Below are positions 1 through 12,781 of a stretch of 64,000 nt of DNA, in pieces. The stretch comes from Paragordius varius (lineage: Eukaryota; Nematomorpha): NCBI GenBank assembly GCA_964247055.1, contig OZ176051.1, forward strand, positions 1,116,001-1,180,000. Reading direction: 5' to 3'. The first letter of the stretch is position 1. Every line of letters starts with the position of its first letter. Both the position numbers and the translations under genes were made by a program. The notes beneath the pieces were generated by a model. That model saw only the letters and a list, made by a program, of their open reading frames with translations. It searched no databases and was not told where the DNA came from.

Positions 1-517
1 GATTGATGTATGATTGTTTACAAAACTTTTGGGTTTCATAACAATTAACGCACGCCATTTCGGGTATATTATATATTAGATTATCGTATTCTATTTGTTA
101 TCCATTTTATTTGCGGTCGTCCTTTATTTTTTTCATTCTTGCATTGTATTACGTTTAATGTACCATTAACATATTCTAGTTTAAGTAGCTAATGAGGAAT
201 TCCTATTTTATTTCGCTGCAGTGCTATTGCTTGCTATACTCATAAACTTTTCTATGCTTTGAATATCCATTTTTATTAAGTTTGTGTCGTTGCCCATGAC
301 TGACGACCAGTTAAGATTGCAAGTCAAATTGCCCTGTATAATTAATCTGTTCTCAAAGATACATGAGGATTTTTTAAATTGCCTTAAATTAATGAAACCC
401 ATGCAACTTAACAAATACTTTCTCAGGTGTACCATTGTTGCTAATTATCCCAAAAATTGGTTAATAATTCTATTCCATTACCAAAATTCATTTGTACTGA
501 ATCGCTTTGTGGTTATA
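1..517. other. Left edge: no firm gene, one exon-like stretch (+)
   Basis: From about 290 to 426 on the plus strand there is an open stretch with richer codon use than its surroundings (starting FVSLPMTDDQLRLQ), preceded by a possible acceptor (TTTTTATTAAG) and ending at a possible donor (AG|GTGTAC at 427). It resembles an internal exon, but I do not recognise the protein. It could belong to the same plus-strand gene as the open stretches at 912-1196 and 1371-1586. Confidence is low because neither phase nor homology could be confirmed. Confidence 0.25.
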
Positions 518-849
518 TACCATTAACAATTCAAATTCACCTTTATACAATTCAAATTCACCCTTGAACAATTCAAATTCACCCTAAAAATAAATTATGA
601 AATTTCGGTCTAATATAAATCATCATTATAATTAAATATATTTTTATGGCAAAGTTTATTATTTTTTCAGTATTATTTGGATTACATACAAAGTTTCTTT
701 TTTTAAAAATATAAAAAAATATAGGTAATGTTTAATCTTAAAAAACACAAAATTTATTTTCGGGTGAATTTGAATTGTTCGAAGGTGAATTTGAATTGTT
801 CAAGGGTGAACTTGAATTGTTTAAGGGTGAATTTGAACTGTAAATGGTA
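518..849. repeat. Foldback MITE, copy A, with tandem repeats in its arms
   Basis: A 332-bp element starts TACCATT and ends AATGGTA, flanked by TA on both sides (516-517 and 850-851). The left arm holds three, and the right arm four, inverted copies of a unit of about 20 bp with core ATTCAAATTCACCC. The middle is plain AT-rich DNA without an ORF. The TA duplication suggests mobilisation by a Tc1/mariner-type transposase; the repeat-laden arms recall foldback elements. Related copies lie at 5265, 19952, 60479 and 61038. Confidence 0.75.
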
Positions 850-911
850 TATCTTACTTTTTCCATGTATAAATTTTCCATTAATATTGGCCCAATGGTT
901 ATCACCTATAA

Positions 912-1586
912 TTGTACAAACAGCATTGTATCGAATTCATATCAATGTTCTGTTCGCAGATATTTCATAGAAATTTGACGATATTAGAAATCGTTGTCCT
1001 GTTATCATTATATTTTTCTTATCTGTTTTGTAATCAAGCCTTTTTTGTAAAGTTTACACCTTATCTTTTTTCTCTAATAATTCTCCATACGATTTTGATG
1101 TTAAGATATAAAGATCTGCATAAAGTGCTTCAAAAAATATGGTCCATATCTTATTTCTTCAGATATTATATAATAAAAAAAAGGCACTCTGTGTAATCCA
1201 TTATTATAGCTAAATCTAGGGTTTTAACTGTCGTTTTTTTGCATAAATATCATCCTATTGAGAACAACAAACTGTACATAACAAAGTACTCTTGGGACAA
1301 AATGTGCCTGATGACTAATAATCATATTGAAATATAAATATAAAAGTATAATATGTGTTGCTTATCTCACAGAGCTTTATTATTGAAACGTGCGATAAAG
1401 TTATATGAAAGCATAATAGAAAAGATAATAAGAATATTTGGAAGCTGTGCCAATATCCATTCGCGTTTCTCCAAAATTAATCAACCATCAAACCATCTGC
1501 ACACCTTAGGACAATTACAAGAGAAATTACCTTGTCAAAATGGAAAAAAACTTATGATCACGTTTCCCAATAAATTAACCTCATAG
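912..1586 (+). other. Exon-like ORFs of an unrecognised plus-strand gene
   Basis: Two open stretches look more coding-like than the surrounding DNA. The first (about 961-1196) encodes a hydrophobic run with probable membrane segments (EIVVLLSLYFSYLF, then YLFSLIILHTILML) followed by a basic tail. The second (about 1371-1586, after a possible acceptor CTCACAG) encodes a soluble Lys/Ile-rich segment ending in a stop at 1584-1586. They may be exons of one gene, with foldback MITE A in an upstream intron, but I recognise no family and could not fix splice phases. They may be chance ORFs. Confidence 0.25.
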
Positions 1587-2247
1587 ACGTTGAGAGAAAA
1601 TTAGGTACCTGAATATTTTAAAGAATTTATCATACTACTATACAAATACATTTGCGACAATTAAAACTCGTGTAAGAATTTTTTTTAATTTTTATTCAAA
1701 ATTAATTAACCAAGGCAAATAAAATAAAGTATTATCATACCTTTGTTAAATAAGCATAAAAACCATTTTCTGGGAAAAATATTTTAAAAATAATATAATG
1801 GATTTAAAAGGTTTGAGATGATTAAAAAACATGTAGTAAATAATTTTTTACATTGGCACATGTTAATTAAAAACTTGCGGACTTTTATTTTAGTTAACAA
1901 TAGGAAATAAATAAATAGATTTATTATGTAAAAATCCTATAAATAAGTATTGTTATTTAACTATGAATAATATTTAGAACTTAAAATTTAAAATAAAACC
2001 AAAAAGTTGACAATTGCACAGTCTTAAAATTTGATTAAAAATAATATTAATAAAGAAATAAATTAAAAAAACTTATCCATCATGTTGTGACAATGTTTCG
2101 AAAAAAATTTATATAACATAATTTACATCAGAGTTTATACAAAAGATCACATGTAATAGAATTACAAGAATTAAATGTCATCAAAACTAATACATGATAT
2201 ATTAAGGCCTAATTAAAATATGATCAAAAATACTAATAATTTATTAC
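1587..2247. other. AT-rich stretch with no gene seen
   Basis: About 660 bp lie between the last plus-strand exon-like ORF and the last NAPRT exon seen. I searched the minus strand for the missing NAPRT C-terminus (after the GVYK-like motif) and found nothing convincing. Confidence 0.5.
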
Positions 2248-5200
2248 TTTATAAACGCATCCGAGAGCTGGTTGTTTCTGACAAGTAACCAAATGAGTTC
2301 CAATCCCATAACAATCTACTTCATTACCCTAAAAATGGATTATAAAGACAAATAAAATGAACATCTTTTTACCGACATACATAATTGTAAAACATAATTT
2401 ATATTTGACTTAAAAAATATGCAAATTTAAATTTTTTCTGCTAAATCGCATTCTTTCGCTTAGGCTGAATAGAATTTAATACAACGGATAAAAAAGCGTA
2501 AGCGAAATTTTATTTAATAATATGCCATAAGGATATTCTTAAACGCAATTATTATCGATAAAGTTTTTAAAAATATTCAAGGGTCCTAGAGTACAGGTAA
2601 TGCTAAGAAATAGCATTTTGGCATTAAATTAGAAACAATAACCTTGATATTATGCGGTAAAAGATTTTATTTATTAAAATAATAAATTTACTATTTAGAT
2701 TTTACCCAACAGGATTTAAGAGTGACATAAAAATAGAAATTTTCAGAATTCGCATCAAAGTTGAAAGTAGCGTATAATTTATACATAATGATCCAATTGT
2801 TGTATTTTACCTTTCCGATGCAATTAGATGAGGTAAAAAGATCTATTTTAAATTTGAGTCGGATAGATATTTTTATCTCCATCAACTTGTATAGGGCACA
2901 CGAAAATAATTAAGGATTGTCAAGGAAAACAACTTCAAAAGTATGATATATGTAAAGTCATTTTTAATAACTAATTCCATATTGACTCTTAACTCACATT
3001 TGTTGCCCCTTTTTATTATAATCAATTTATTTTTAGGTTGTAAATGATTGTTTTGTTTATTTTACTTGGTTTCCCTCCCTCTCAGTTTTAAATAGATTTA
3101 GTTTATTATCTTAATTTTTTTTATTGTTTAACAAAAACAAATAAAGGTTGTACAATATGAAAAAGCTATCACACATATCTGATTTTCCCTATACAGTTGT
3201 CCAAAACATTTATTTTTATTACTATTTTATTTAACAGGTTTAAATAAATCTGCATATAATATGTATATAATTGTGTTAATACTTGTTCATTTAACGAATA
3301 AAGAGTTTCTTCATTGATATCATTGCTTGCTATAATTTTGACATTTTCAATCCAACTAACATTGCTATATCTAAAATTTTAATAATGCTTAAAATTAAAT
3401 TAAACTTTGTAGCAACTTGAGTAAAGTAAGTTCTACATTTGATTGATAAGTAGGACAAATCTCCACTATCGATGCGAATCCCAATAGCTTTGTAATTTGA
3501 TTCATTTAGGGCCAAAGATACGGCCAAAAAATTGGGGAGTCCACTCCGCAAAACATCATAAGTATCGACTAGAGCTACAAAATGGTCAGGAAAGGAACGC
3601 GCATAAGCAGCAAAAGCCAACAATTCTCCTATAAAAATATTAATATTACAATAAAACTTGGGTTAAAATTATAAAGACATAAAACATAAAAAGTAAAAGC
3701 AGACTATTTTTATTGAAAAAACAACAACCATATTTTTCTACATAGATCGTATATGGCGTTAAAAATGTAAATTGGTAAAACACTAAATATCATTTATTCA
3801 AAAATGTTAGCCATAGAGGTTATAAATTTAAAAATCAAATAATATGACTCTTCATATAAAAATATTATTTTTTAATGTTTAATATCAATTTTTATGGCAT
3901 ATGAGGCATGAGTAATTACCCAAATTCGTTTGACAAACTTCATCATCTATGAGGTGAGGAAATATCTCACGACAAATTCGTAATCGCCATTCCTTGCATA
4001 ATTCGATGAAGGTTATTGATAATTTGAGTTTTTTATTTTTCGATTGAGGTTGTATATTACTCTAATTTTTTAAATCAATTAAATTTGATCGTTTATTATC
4101 TTTATTAGGGCGTTAATTTAATCATAAATATAGTAAGAATAATAAAGTGGATAAGCCACAAATATCAAATATATCAATCTTTTGTAGTAAACTTAATGGA
4201 TGAGCTCATGTATACAATTAGAGGTTTACATTATTTTAAATTTTTGAAATTAACTAAAAAATGGACAAATACTTATTATATTTTGAAAAAATATCTTCAA
4301 AATAAAATTATATTTTTGATTTCAAATACTAATAGAAGAAAATATACATTATAAAGATCTGAGTCATTTAGGAAAGAAGATACAAATGCGTGAGAATGCG
4401 TTCCGTCAACAGGAATGTTGTAAATTTTCCCAGCCAATAAATTGCTTGTTGCATCAAATCCTAAATATTCAATTTAATTTTTAAAAAATATTGAAAAAAA
4501 ACAATAAGAGGTATATATCCGAAAAAAATTTGTAGGGTCTGACAAAAATTAGAGAGTACATCTCGTCTCTTAAGTTTATAGTTATGAAAAGTTTTAAACA
4601 CAATAGAGATATAATTGAAATTGAGTTTGATTTGCGTCGGATTTAAATGATATTTTTATTTTTAATAGATTGAAAAATGTGCAATGCACGCGATTTTGAG
4701 AATTGCTTTTTTTAAGATAAAATTAAATTAAATGCTATCATAGGTATTTGATAAAAAATATAATTGTCAATCTATCGAAAAAATAATTTTCTATTATCTT
4801 AATCAAAATTGAAAGGCTAAAAATAAGTTCTTTAAAACTCGTGTTTTTGTAAATTTAAGCCTATGATATCTCGCATATATTTATCTTATCTCATATATTT
4901 AACATACATAAAAATATAAACCACAGATTGAAATTATCATACCAACATTTAATGTTTTTTTAAATATTGTAGAAAATACATGAGCCAAGATCCAAATTTT
5001 TTTATTATAAAATATTTTATTTTAAATAAATTTAAGGTTAAAATAGAACAATTTCCCATAATTACGCAATAATGTAGTTTTCAGAAAAAAACTAGGTGTT
5101 CTATCATGTTATATTTAATTTAATTATCGTTTTTAACTAAATTTACAACATAATTCTGGACTTTTTATACAATCATGTTGTCATTTTAAAACCCATATGA

Positions 5201-7307
5201 CTCTAAAGTCAGAATTTTCCTGAACAATTAAAAAAATGTGTTTGTATGCATATCGCTTTTATTATACAATTTACAGTTTAAATTCACCCTCGAACAATTC
5301 AAATTCACCCTAACATAAATTATGTGTATTTCTACAATAAAACTTTATTTTTTGATATTTTTTAAAATATGAAATTTGTTTAAAATTAATATAATGCTGA
5401 AAAAATAATAAATTATGTCGTAAAAATATTTAGATTAATAATGAGTTATACTAGCCCAAAAACATCTAATTTATTTTTAGGGTGAATTTGAATTGTTCAA
5501 AAGTGTTAAATTGTTCAAGAGTGAATTTGAATCGTTCGAGGGTGAAATTGAATTGTTTAAGGGTGAATTTAAATTAGATTATTAAAATCAATGAACGTTA
5601 CCAAAATCCCGTCTAAACTAAGTTTAATTAAATGTCAAACTTTTAATCATAAAAATAGAAAAAATAATTAAACCGGATTTTATTTGGGTTTAAACTAGTA
5701 ATACGGTCTAAAGAATTGTTTCACCATCTCTAAACAATAATGCATGGCTAATGATAACATATAATATTATAATAATGACTTTTATTTCGACAGAATCACG
5801 ATCGCTACTTACTGTTGATAAAACACGTCTTTTATCAAAATTTTTCTGATGAAAAGTTGATGTATAATGAAAAAAAATAGAAACAAATGGCATATAAACG
5901 ACATAAATTCAAAATAAATGAAATCAGTTATCATTTTTATAGAAATAGTTTACCTTTAAATGATAATTTAATATTAACTGATATATGTCATAATTATCTT
6001 TGATTTATAATTAAAACTTAAAATTATTAATAACAGCGGGTAAATAAAATTTGGATTTTTTAAATATAAAAAAATGAATCGGATTTTCATATAAAATAAT
6101 AATCATTAAATAATGTAAGGCCCAAATTCTTTGACAAATATAATAAATAACCGGCAAATATTTCAAAATAATTTTTTTACATCAATATTTATTTATTTTT
6201 ATTGTAGGTATAAGGTTTAGTTTTTTTGTGTTTTTAAATAGTTACAAATATATAATGTATTCTGCTGTATGCATTTATTACCTTAAAAGTTAAATTAAAA
6301 ACCATTTCTATCCATAAATATTGATTATATGATTGGTTTAAATAAAAATTTAAAACACTATGTATGTGTCCTTAAAACATAAAAAAACAATATATATATA
6401 TATGCTTAATAATATTTTATCAAGGCATTGTATTTAGTAAATTCACATGAAAAATAAAGGCTTTCAGTTATAATGTTATTTGAATGCTGTCCTTTATTAC
6501 TATTTTCTTTTATAAATACCTTAAAATTAACATAGATTGTCTACAGAAGGAAAAAAATAGCATTCTATTTTAAATTAAAAATACCAACAGTTAAAAAATG
6601 GTTGATTTTTTAATATTTTCTAATCAGTCAAAATTATATAATGAATTAAACCTCCGGCATAACAATAACGAGAAGCGGATAATCCGCCATCCGGCCCTTG
6701 AGCTCTGCGCAAACCAAACTCCAGCAAACGTTTTTTGGGTCCGGCTGCAATCCTATATCTGGCAGCGTTTGTGGTGACTAGACTAAAGAAGGTTATCGAT
6801 TAGCAAAAAAAAGTTACCTGGCATAATTGACAAAAGTTAAAAATGGAGTTTCTAAAAGTTGCAAAACTGGCAAAGGACCCTCCAAAGTAAGAAGGGGTAC
6901 TCGAGGAAAAACTATGGTTCCCTCTGGTATTGAATGCAACGTAACTTTATCTGCATTTAAACCACGAAGATAATCATAAAATTCATCCTCAACATAAACT
7001 GGCAATACGTTCTTTAAATATTCAATATCTAAAAATATATTTTAGATTACCTTCCTTTTCAAATACAAAATTTTTAAGCAATCTTATACAATCGCTTAAT
7101 CCGGAAAAAATTGTGTATTCTCCGCCAAACGGGTTTTTTCTAAAATAGAGATCAAAAACAGCAGATTTGTCTTTAAAACCATTCTTCCAATAGGCATAAG
7201 CCATGGTTACTTGGTACAAATCTTAAAATTATGCCATACTAACCTGTTAATAATGGAGTAAAAATTCTGATATCTTTATCTATCCCATTTTGCAAACACT
7301 CTCCCAT
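2248..7307 (-). CDS. NAPRT: Nicotinate phosphoribosyltransferase, 3' end missing
   Basis: NAPRT makes nicotinate mononucleotide from nicotinate and PRPP, the first step of the Preiss-Handler NAD route in the cytosol. Nine exons are readable on the minus strand: 7307-7244 (start codon), 7221-7051, 7028-6818, 6782-6652, 4460-4348, 4061-3920, 3628-3406, 3370-3283 and 2328-2248, giving 408 residues. Recognisable motifs include [13 protein letters not shown] near the N-terminus, [22 protein letters not shown] with the catalytic histidine, [25 protein letters not shown] and the [11 protein letters not shown] segment. Four introns are tiny (22, 22, 35 and 35 nt); the others are 2.2 kb, 286 nt, 291 nt and about 950 nt, the largest carrying foldback MITE B. 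All exon phases fit. About 130 C-terminal residues expected from the human enzyme are not found; they may lie left of the window. Confidence 0.93.
5265..5582. repeat. Foldback MITE, copy B, in a NAPRT intron
   Basis: Same architecture as copy A: a TACAATTTACAG start, two left-arm units reading ATTCAAATTCACCC, an AT-rich middle, and four inverted units near 5480-5572. The right end has decayed, so the boundary is approximate. It lies in the 2.2-kb intron between NAPRT exons 4 and 5. Confidence 0.65.
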
Positions 7308-7773
7308 CGTAGTAAAAATAGTTGTATTTTTCTTCTTGAAAAGGTCACCACATGATATAAGCCTTACCTAGAGCTATTATGAAACATGCGTAATCGGTCT
7401 GCAAATAAAAATATAACTTCAAGAGTTAATTATACCTTAGCATTAACTATATAAAGTTTTACTATTAATGCAAGACAAAATAAACATTCTATATCTTTTA
7501 CAGGATTAAATGCCCATAAAAATTGTAACGCATATAATTTCACGAATTATGTGTTCTACTGTGCTAGTTTAAATATATGTGCCAGATATCTGAGAAAAAT
7601 ATACCAGTTAAAATTGAAGCAATAGCAAAATAAGCGGTAATTTTTTAATCTTTGACAGATAAAGGGTTTAGATTAAAATATTTTGTTTATATCAGAGAAC
7701 AATATCGGTGTTTTAAATAATATTCTGAAAAAATTGTATCAGGTTTTTTATAGCCCTTTTATTTCGTTTAGTG
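7308..7773. other. NAPRT upstream region, nothing recognised
   Basis: This AT-rich DNA runs from the NAPRT start codon to the first repeat remnant. It must hold the NAPRT promoter, but no motif stands out. Confidence 0.4.
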
Positions 7774-7878
7774 GATTCGAATTGGGGTAACTTGTGACCC
7801 CAGACTTTATTTGAATTATTTAAAGGTCTACTGAAAAGAGAGGTTATAATTTAAATTTATGCTTCTTTTCTGTTACCT
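7774..7878 (+). repeat. Terminal fragment of TTAA-type MITE X, copy 3
   Basis: About 105 bp match the 5' part of MITE X, including ATTCGAATTGGGG, CCCCAGACT and a shared TTTATGCTTCT segment found in copies 1 and 2. The rest of the element is absent. Confidence 0.55.
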
Positions 7879-10394
7879 ATGCAAATATTATCTATATATT
7901 TTGTATGTATGATACAAATTGTAAGGATGTTAATATTTTCATACTGTATATTATTTTTGTATTATGATGTAAATAATTTGGTTAACACGTTTTTCTTTGT
8001 ATATCATGCACGTCATGGATTATCCTTAATTATATTTGTTTTATTTGATATCATGAAAACTCCCTTTATAAAAATTGTATATATACATATATCGCAATTT
8101 TTACAATAAATCATTATTATTATATAATTAATTTATATTCGTTATGATTTAAACTTAACAACATCGGTGGTCAATCGAATTCCGAACCATGACAACGGTA
8201 ATCGATGCGTCTAGAAATATAATGATAATATAAAGTTTGAGGAATACGTTGATTATTTGACAAATGTTATGGAAGCGAAAGATATTCCAGTAACAGAACA
8301 AGCCCTCAAAACAACCTTGCTTGCCTATGGTGGTCTATTGGTTGTACGCAAAATTAATCAACTACCGTATCAGAAAAAATAATGGATGCAACATGGAGCG
8401 AGATAATGGCAACATGCCTAAAAGTTTTTAATCCCACAAAATCAAAATTTCAAAGTAGATTTGAATATTTTTGACTTGTGCGGAGCAACGTTGAATCTTT
8501 TATTAATTTTTAAAACGGGTTATAGCAGTCGAAGAGGCCAAATTCAATGATTCGATTGAGGAACGTATTCGGATGCCTTCGTCATTGGTTTACGGCTACC
8601 TCAATCAGAAATCTATATGCAATTGAGGTATCCCGATGCCGAGATCAACGGGCAACCCGTGCCAGAAACGATAGTGGATCTCGCACTAACACATAGGATG
8701 CTAGGACCGCTTAATAACAATAATGATAATACCATTTATAACAATAATAATAAGTCAATTACAACACAACAATAATAATAAGGCCGAGTGTTCACGACAG
8801 CCAAGCAAAACCCCAAACACATTCGTGCAATCGTTGTGGTGGTAGGCATGGCTACTAATGTCTTGCCTAAAACCGCAATTGCAATAAATGCGGAAAACCC
8901 AACACTTCGCTAAAATGTGTACATCAAAAAACGCTGACAAGAGTATGTTCAACTGCCAGATCCATAAAAAAGCGATGCCAATGTCACCATGAGTAAGAAT
9001 AATGATTCAAATACAGAATAAGAATTTTTTACGACACAGGAGCCAATATCGGTGTAATCAACTTTGAGACATGGAAGCAAGTTGGTAAGCCAAACTTTAG
9101 ACCCATACCGCCATTAAAAGCCTAACTGGGCGTAACAACAGTTACAGTGCAAATGAATGGGCATAATTTGGCGGACGCAGAATGTTGTGTACTGAAAGAA
9201 AGGTCAAAGGCACTTCTCATTTGAGTCTTGGATTGGATCACGACATCGACATTCCTAAACTACGAATTAACTTTTAAAACATAATAAAATTATTAAAAAA
9301 TTTCCTAATCTATTTAAGTAGGAATTAGTCTGTTGTGACCCGGTAAAAATTCATATAGCATCCAACGCATCCCCCAAGGTTTGGCCATGTCATCGAGTAC
9401 CGTTACCCATAAGAGCAAAAGTTGAGAACGAATTGCTAAGACTGCAGAAGGATATTATGGAACCAATAGATCGCAACCTCAAACTTCTTACATTGGCCAC
9501 GCCAACCGTCAACGTACTAAAGGTGAACATAGAGCTGAGAATCTGTAGCGACTTAGAGTCACGATCAACAAATGGCTGACGCAGGGAATCTCACATCACC
9601 CCAACGTTTGATGATTTGGTAAGTATGCTTGACGAAGGACAAGCTTTCACTAAGATTGATCTGAAAGATGCCTATCTACAAATGCCCATTCTAAAGGATC
9701 ACAACGCCTCCTAACAATTACAACACTAGGGATTTTCCCGCTGAAAAGAATGCCTTTCGGATTAACAACAGCACCGATAATATTTCAGCGAGACCAATAA
9801 AAGACTGTCCAAGAACTTGTACATATTTAGATGATGTTTTAGTAACTGGCAAATCTAAAAAGCAACATTTAATAAATCTTAGCAAGGTTTTAAATCGGTT
9901 AAAATTGGCAGGTTTTAAATTAAGAAAAGATAAAATAAAAATTGGTGAACCTTCAGTAAGTTATCTGGGATAATAAGTAATAAAGATATAATAGTTTTGT
10001 AAGAATAACAATCAATGATTTTAAAAAACCTGTGGATATCTTTTAGGATTTTTTTAGGATTTTTAACATATTATAAAGGATTTATACCCACTCAATTATT
10101 GCAAGTGATTTACATAGGTTAACAAGTTGAATGTCAGATGGAGCTGGTCGGAAAAACACAAGAAAGGTTAGTTAGCAGCAAAAGAATTGTTAAGCTAACA
10201 AGTGTTTTTAACCATACAATCGGGATAGTAAGTTAATTGAAACCGATGCCTCACACATAGGGTTTGGATATATTTTAAGTCATGTGGTAAATGGTGAAAT
10301 GAAACCTATTGCTAATACTTCTAGAAAGTGCTGGACCGCAGATCTAAAATACTCTGCGATAGAAAGGGAATCAAAGGCTATTGTTTTTGCTAAA

Positions 10395-11911
10395 CTAACA
10401 CTTCGATTCAAACTGCGGTATCTAAACACCCCAGACTAAGTTTGAGGGATTTTTAAAAAACTACTAAATGAAACGGTCCCAATTAAAATGTATGCTTCTA
10501 TCCTAAACAAAATTATATAAATATGCCAAAAATATCGAAATAAAAATTTGTTTTGAAAAAAAGTTCCACAAATTAATTCGACGCCATTTTTACTTTACAA
10601 AATTTTTGCAAAATATCGTCTTCATTTAATTTTAAGGGTAAAATTAAAGCTAATTTTAAATTACATCTAACATTGATAGAAATAGAACAAGCGGTTTATT
10701 TTGTATTATTTTTCAATTTTACCATTGCACACATGTCATGTTGACCATATTTTTACCTTTCGGTTTTAGGGTGGGGTGATAAAAAAGTCGCACTTGACTT
10801 GTAAATTAAGCGTGGCAAGTTGAGCAAGTTTACTTAAGCCAGCAAGTGTACACTTGAAGATCGGTGATAAAAAAAACATTTGTCAAGTCTTTTGCTTATG
10901 AATGTAACCTTTTTTTACCACCCGATTCGAGTTTTAATATTTTGATCATTTTCAGCCAAAATTTATGAAATAAGGCAACGCACTGGCAAGTATCTTATTT
11001 AATATTATACAATTTTTTGGATATTGAGCCTGGTAATATTTTTAAGATGGATGAAACCATTCGCCCTTAAAACAATTTTCAATTCTTTATCACACTACAT
11101 TTTGTTTGGAGTCCATATAATGGGAAGATGTTTATACAATATATCATAATTATTTTTATTGATTATAAACATTACATACGAAATAAATTTATGATAAAAT
11201 AAATTCTTTACATTGGTTAATAGTGAAGTAACCTTTTGCTTTTAATAAACGAAGATTTGAAATTATACAAGATTAATATTTAATTATTAATTTTAAGAAA
11301 TTTTCGAGAATCCAATTTTTTTTGCGGTCACGGAATTGGTATATTTATCATATTTTTATATGTCATGTTATTAAATATTAGCAGAGTTTTCCTATAAATT
11401 TATCCTTTTTTGTATCCACCCGATGAATAGATTAATTAGCCAAAATTTATCAAATTCACAATTTATAGCATTAACAAAGGTTTGAATTACATATAAAACC
11501 TAAATTTTATCCATATTTTTAAATCTATCAAGTATGCCCTATACCACACTTGCAAAATCTTTTAGTTTTAATTGATCATATGATTTTCCGTCACCTCCTT
11601 ATCAAGTTTTCTTGCTTTACTTAAGTCGTGTAATGTTAAATTTTTTTTATGAAAGCAAGCCATGACTTGAAAAACTTGCAAGTCAAGTCAAAAAAAAATT
11701 TTTTCACCCGACCCTTAGGTTAAAATAAGTAATATGAAGTATTTTTAAATAAAAATTTTTACATATTTCGGTTTATAAATTTTATATAAAGGCTAAAATT
11801 TGCCATGGTTTCGATTCCTTTAATATTTTTTTAAGAATTTAATTTCAAACAGGCCCAAGACCTCCCCAATTTGAATCGAACTAAAATAAATGTGTTGTAT
11901 CCAAGTGTTAA
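10395..11911 (+). repeat. TTAA-type MITE X, copy 1, split by MITE Y
   Basis: It starts near (C/T)TAACACTTCGATTCAAA and ends with CCCAATTTGAATCGAA followed by GTATCCAAGTGTTAA. Apart from the 946-bp MITE Y inside it, it matches the inverted copy at 38640-39208 along its length. It has no ORF. The TTAA at its ends suggests piggyBac-type mobilisation. It lies within the gypsy-like fossil and is therefore younger than it. Confidence 0.75.
10769..11714. repeat. MITE Y (946 bp) nested in MITE X
   Basis: Imperfect terminal inverted repeats: the left end GGGTGGGGTGATAAAAAA pairs with the reverse complement of the right end (TTTTTTCACCCGACCC). Both subterminal regions carry repeated CAAGT/ACTTG words (for example GCACTTGACTTG on the left and AAGTCAAGTC on the right). 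The interior has no ORF. Flanking MITE X sequence resumes on both sides, which defines the borders. The superfamily is not determined. Confidence 0.65.
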
Positions 11912-12130
11912 GTTTCATTACTTCGTCTATGTAAGAAAGTTTAAAATTTTGATGAACCACTTACTACTGGTTAGATTGGTCAATAGGGATATAAATTTAA
12001 AAGAAATTCAGAATGCGAAAGTTTTAAGATGGGTTACCTGACTGAATGATTATGATTTTGAATTAAGTTATCAGGCGGGTCCAAAAAATAGAGCCGAAGG
12101 ACTGAAATGAATGTGTTATATTCAAGTGTT

Positions 12131-12781
12131 AAATGAGTGGTTATAAGCAATGGCGTAAAGGGAATAAAAAGGGAGTATATATTTCTTAAACATATGAATT
12201 AATGGGCGCTAAATAGAGATGTTATATTGAAAAAAAATTACATAAACCTTGGTCAATATCAAAGAGGGGCCATCAAGGATATACTAGAAGTCCCTAATAA
12301 TATGCTAGGTCAATACTCATGAGGCCAAAAAATCTTGAATATGATACTTGAACAAATTTATTATATTCTTACGACGCGCCCTTGTTTGCACTCTGCAATC
12401 AGTCAGCGCATATTTGAATGATTTAAATCTCAACTTTGAAATCAGGAATATGCCCTACCCCGAATTCTCCAAAGCTCATATTCTACTTTTATTTATTAAG
12501 ATAACAAATTAAGGCATTGGGTGCTTTTCATCAAAATAAAATTTTATAAGTAAATTAAAAAGTAAGTGAAACTAATTATTTTAGACCTATTACCAAAAAC
12601 AGCCAAAATCCGTGCATATATTGTAAATCATTAAATTTAATGGTGCTAATTTTTGTATTTATGAAATATAAAGCTATATGTTTTTTATAACCAGTATTTA
12701 TGAATGTACTAGGGCTTATAAAAATATTTTACGAAATTAGCGGCTGAGATACTTTTAATTGTTAAGCTAACTTCCTTCACC
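12131..12781. other. Gap before EEF1G; no gene seen
   Basis: AT-rich DNA between the fossil and the EEF1G start codon. It must carry the EEF1G promoter; I see no clear motif. The context CACCATGACC at the start codon is a good initiation context. Confidence 0.4.

Larger units (their letters stand above)
8150..12130 (+). mobile_element. Ty3/gypsy-like LTR retrotransposon fossil
   Basis: Decayed plus-strand pol-type sequence. Parts in order: a gag-like stretch (about 8230-9000), an aspartic protease region (near 9040), reverse transcriptase (about 9430-10130, with an LKDAYLQMPI-type palm segment), RNase H (about 10240-10390, with an ETDASHIGFG-type core) and the RNase H tail after an insertion (about 11940-12100). 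No clear LTR pair was found, so the ends are approximate. It is broken many times over (ten or more interruptions) and looks old. MITE X copy 1, itself holding MITE Y, sits inside the RNase H region. Confidence 0.75.
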
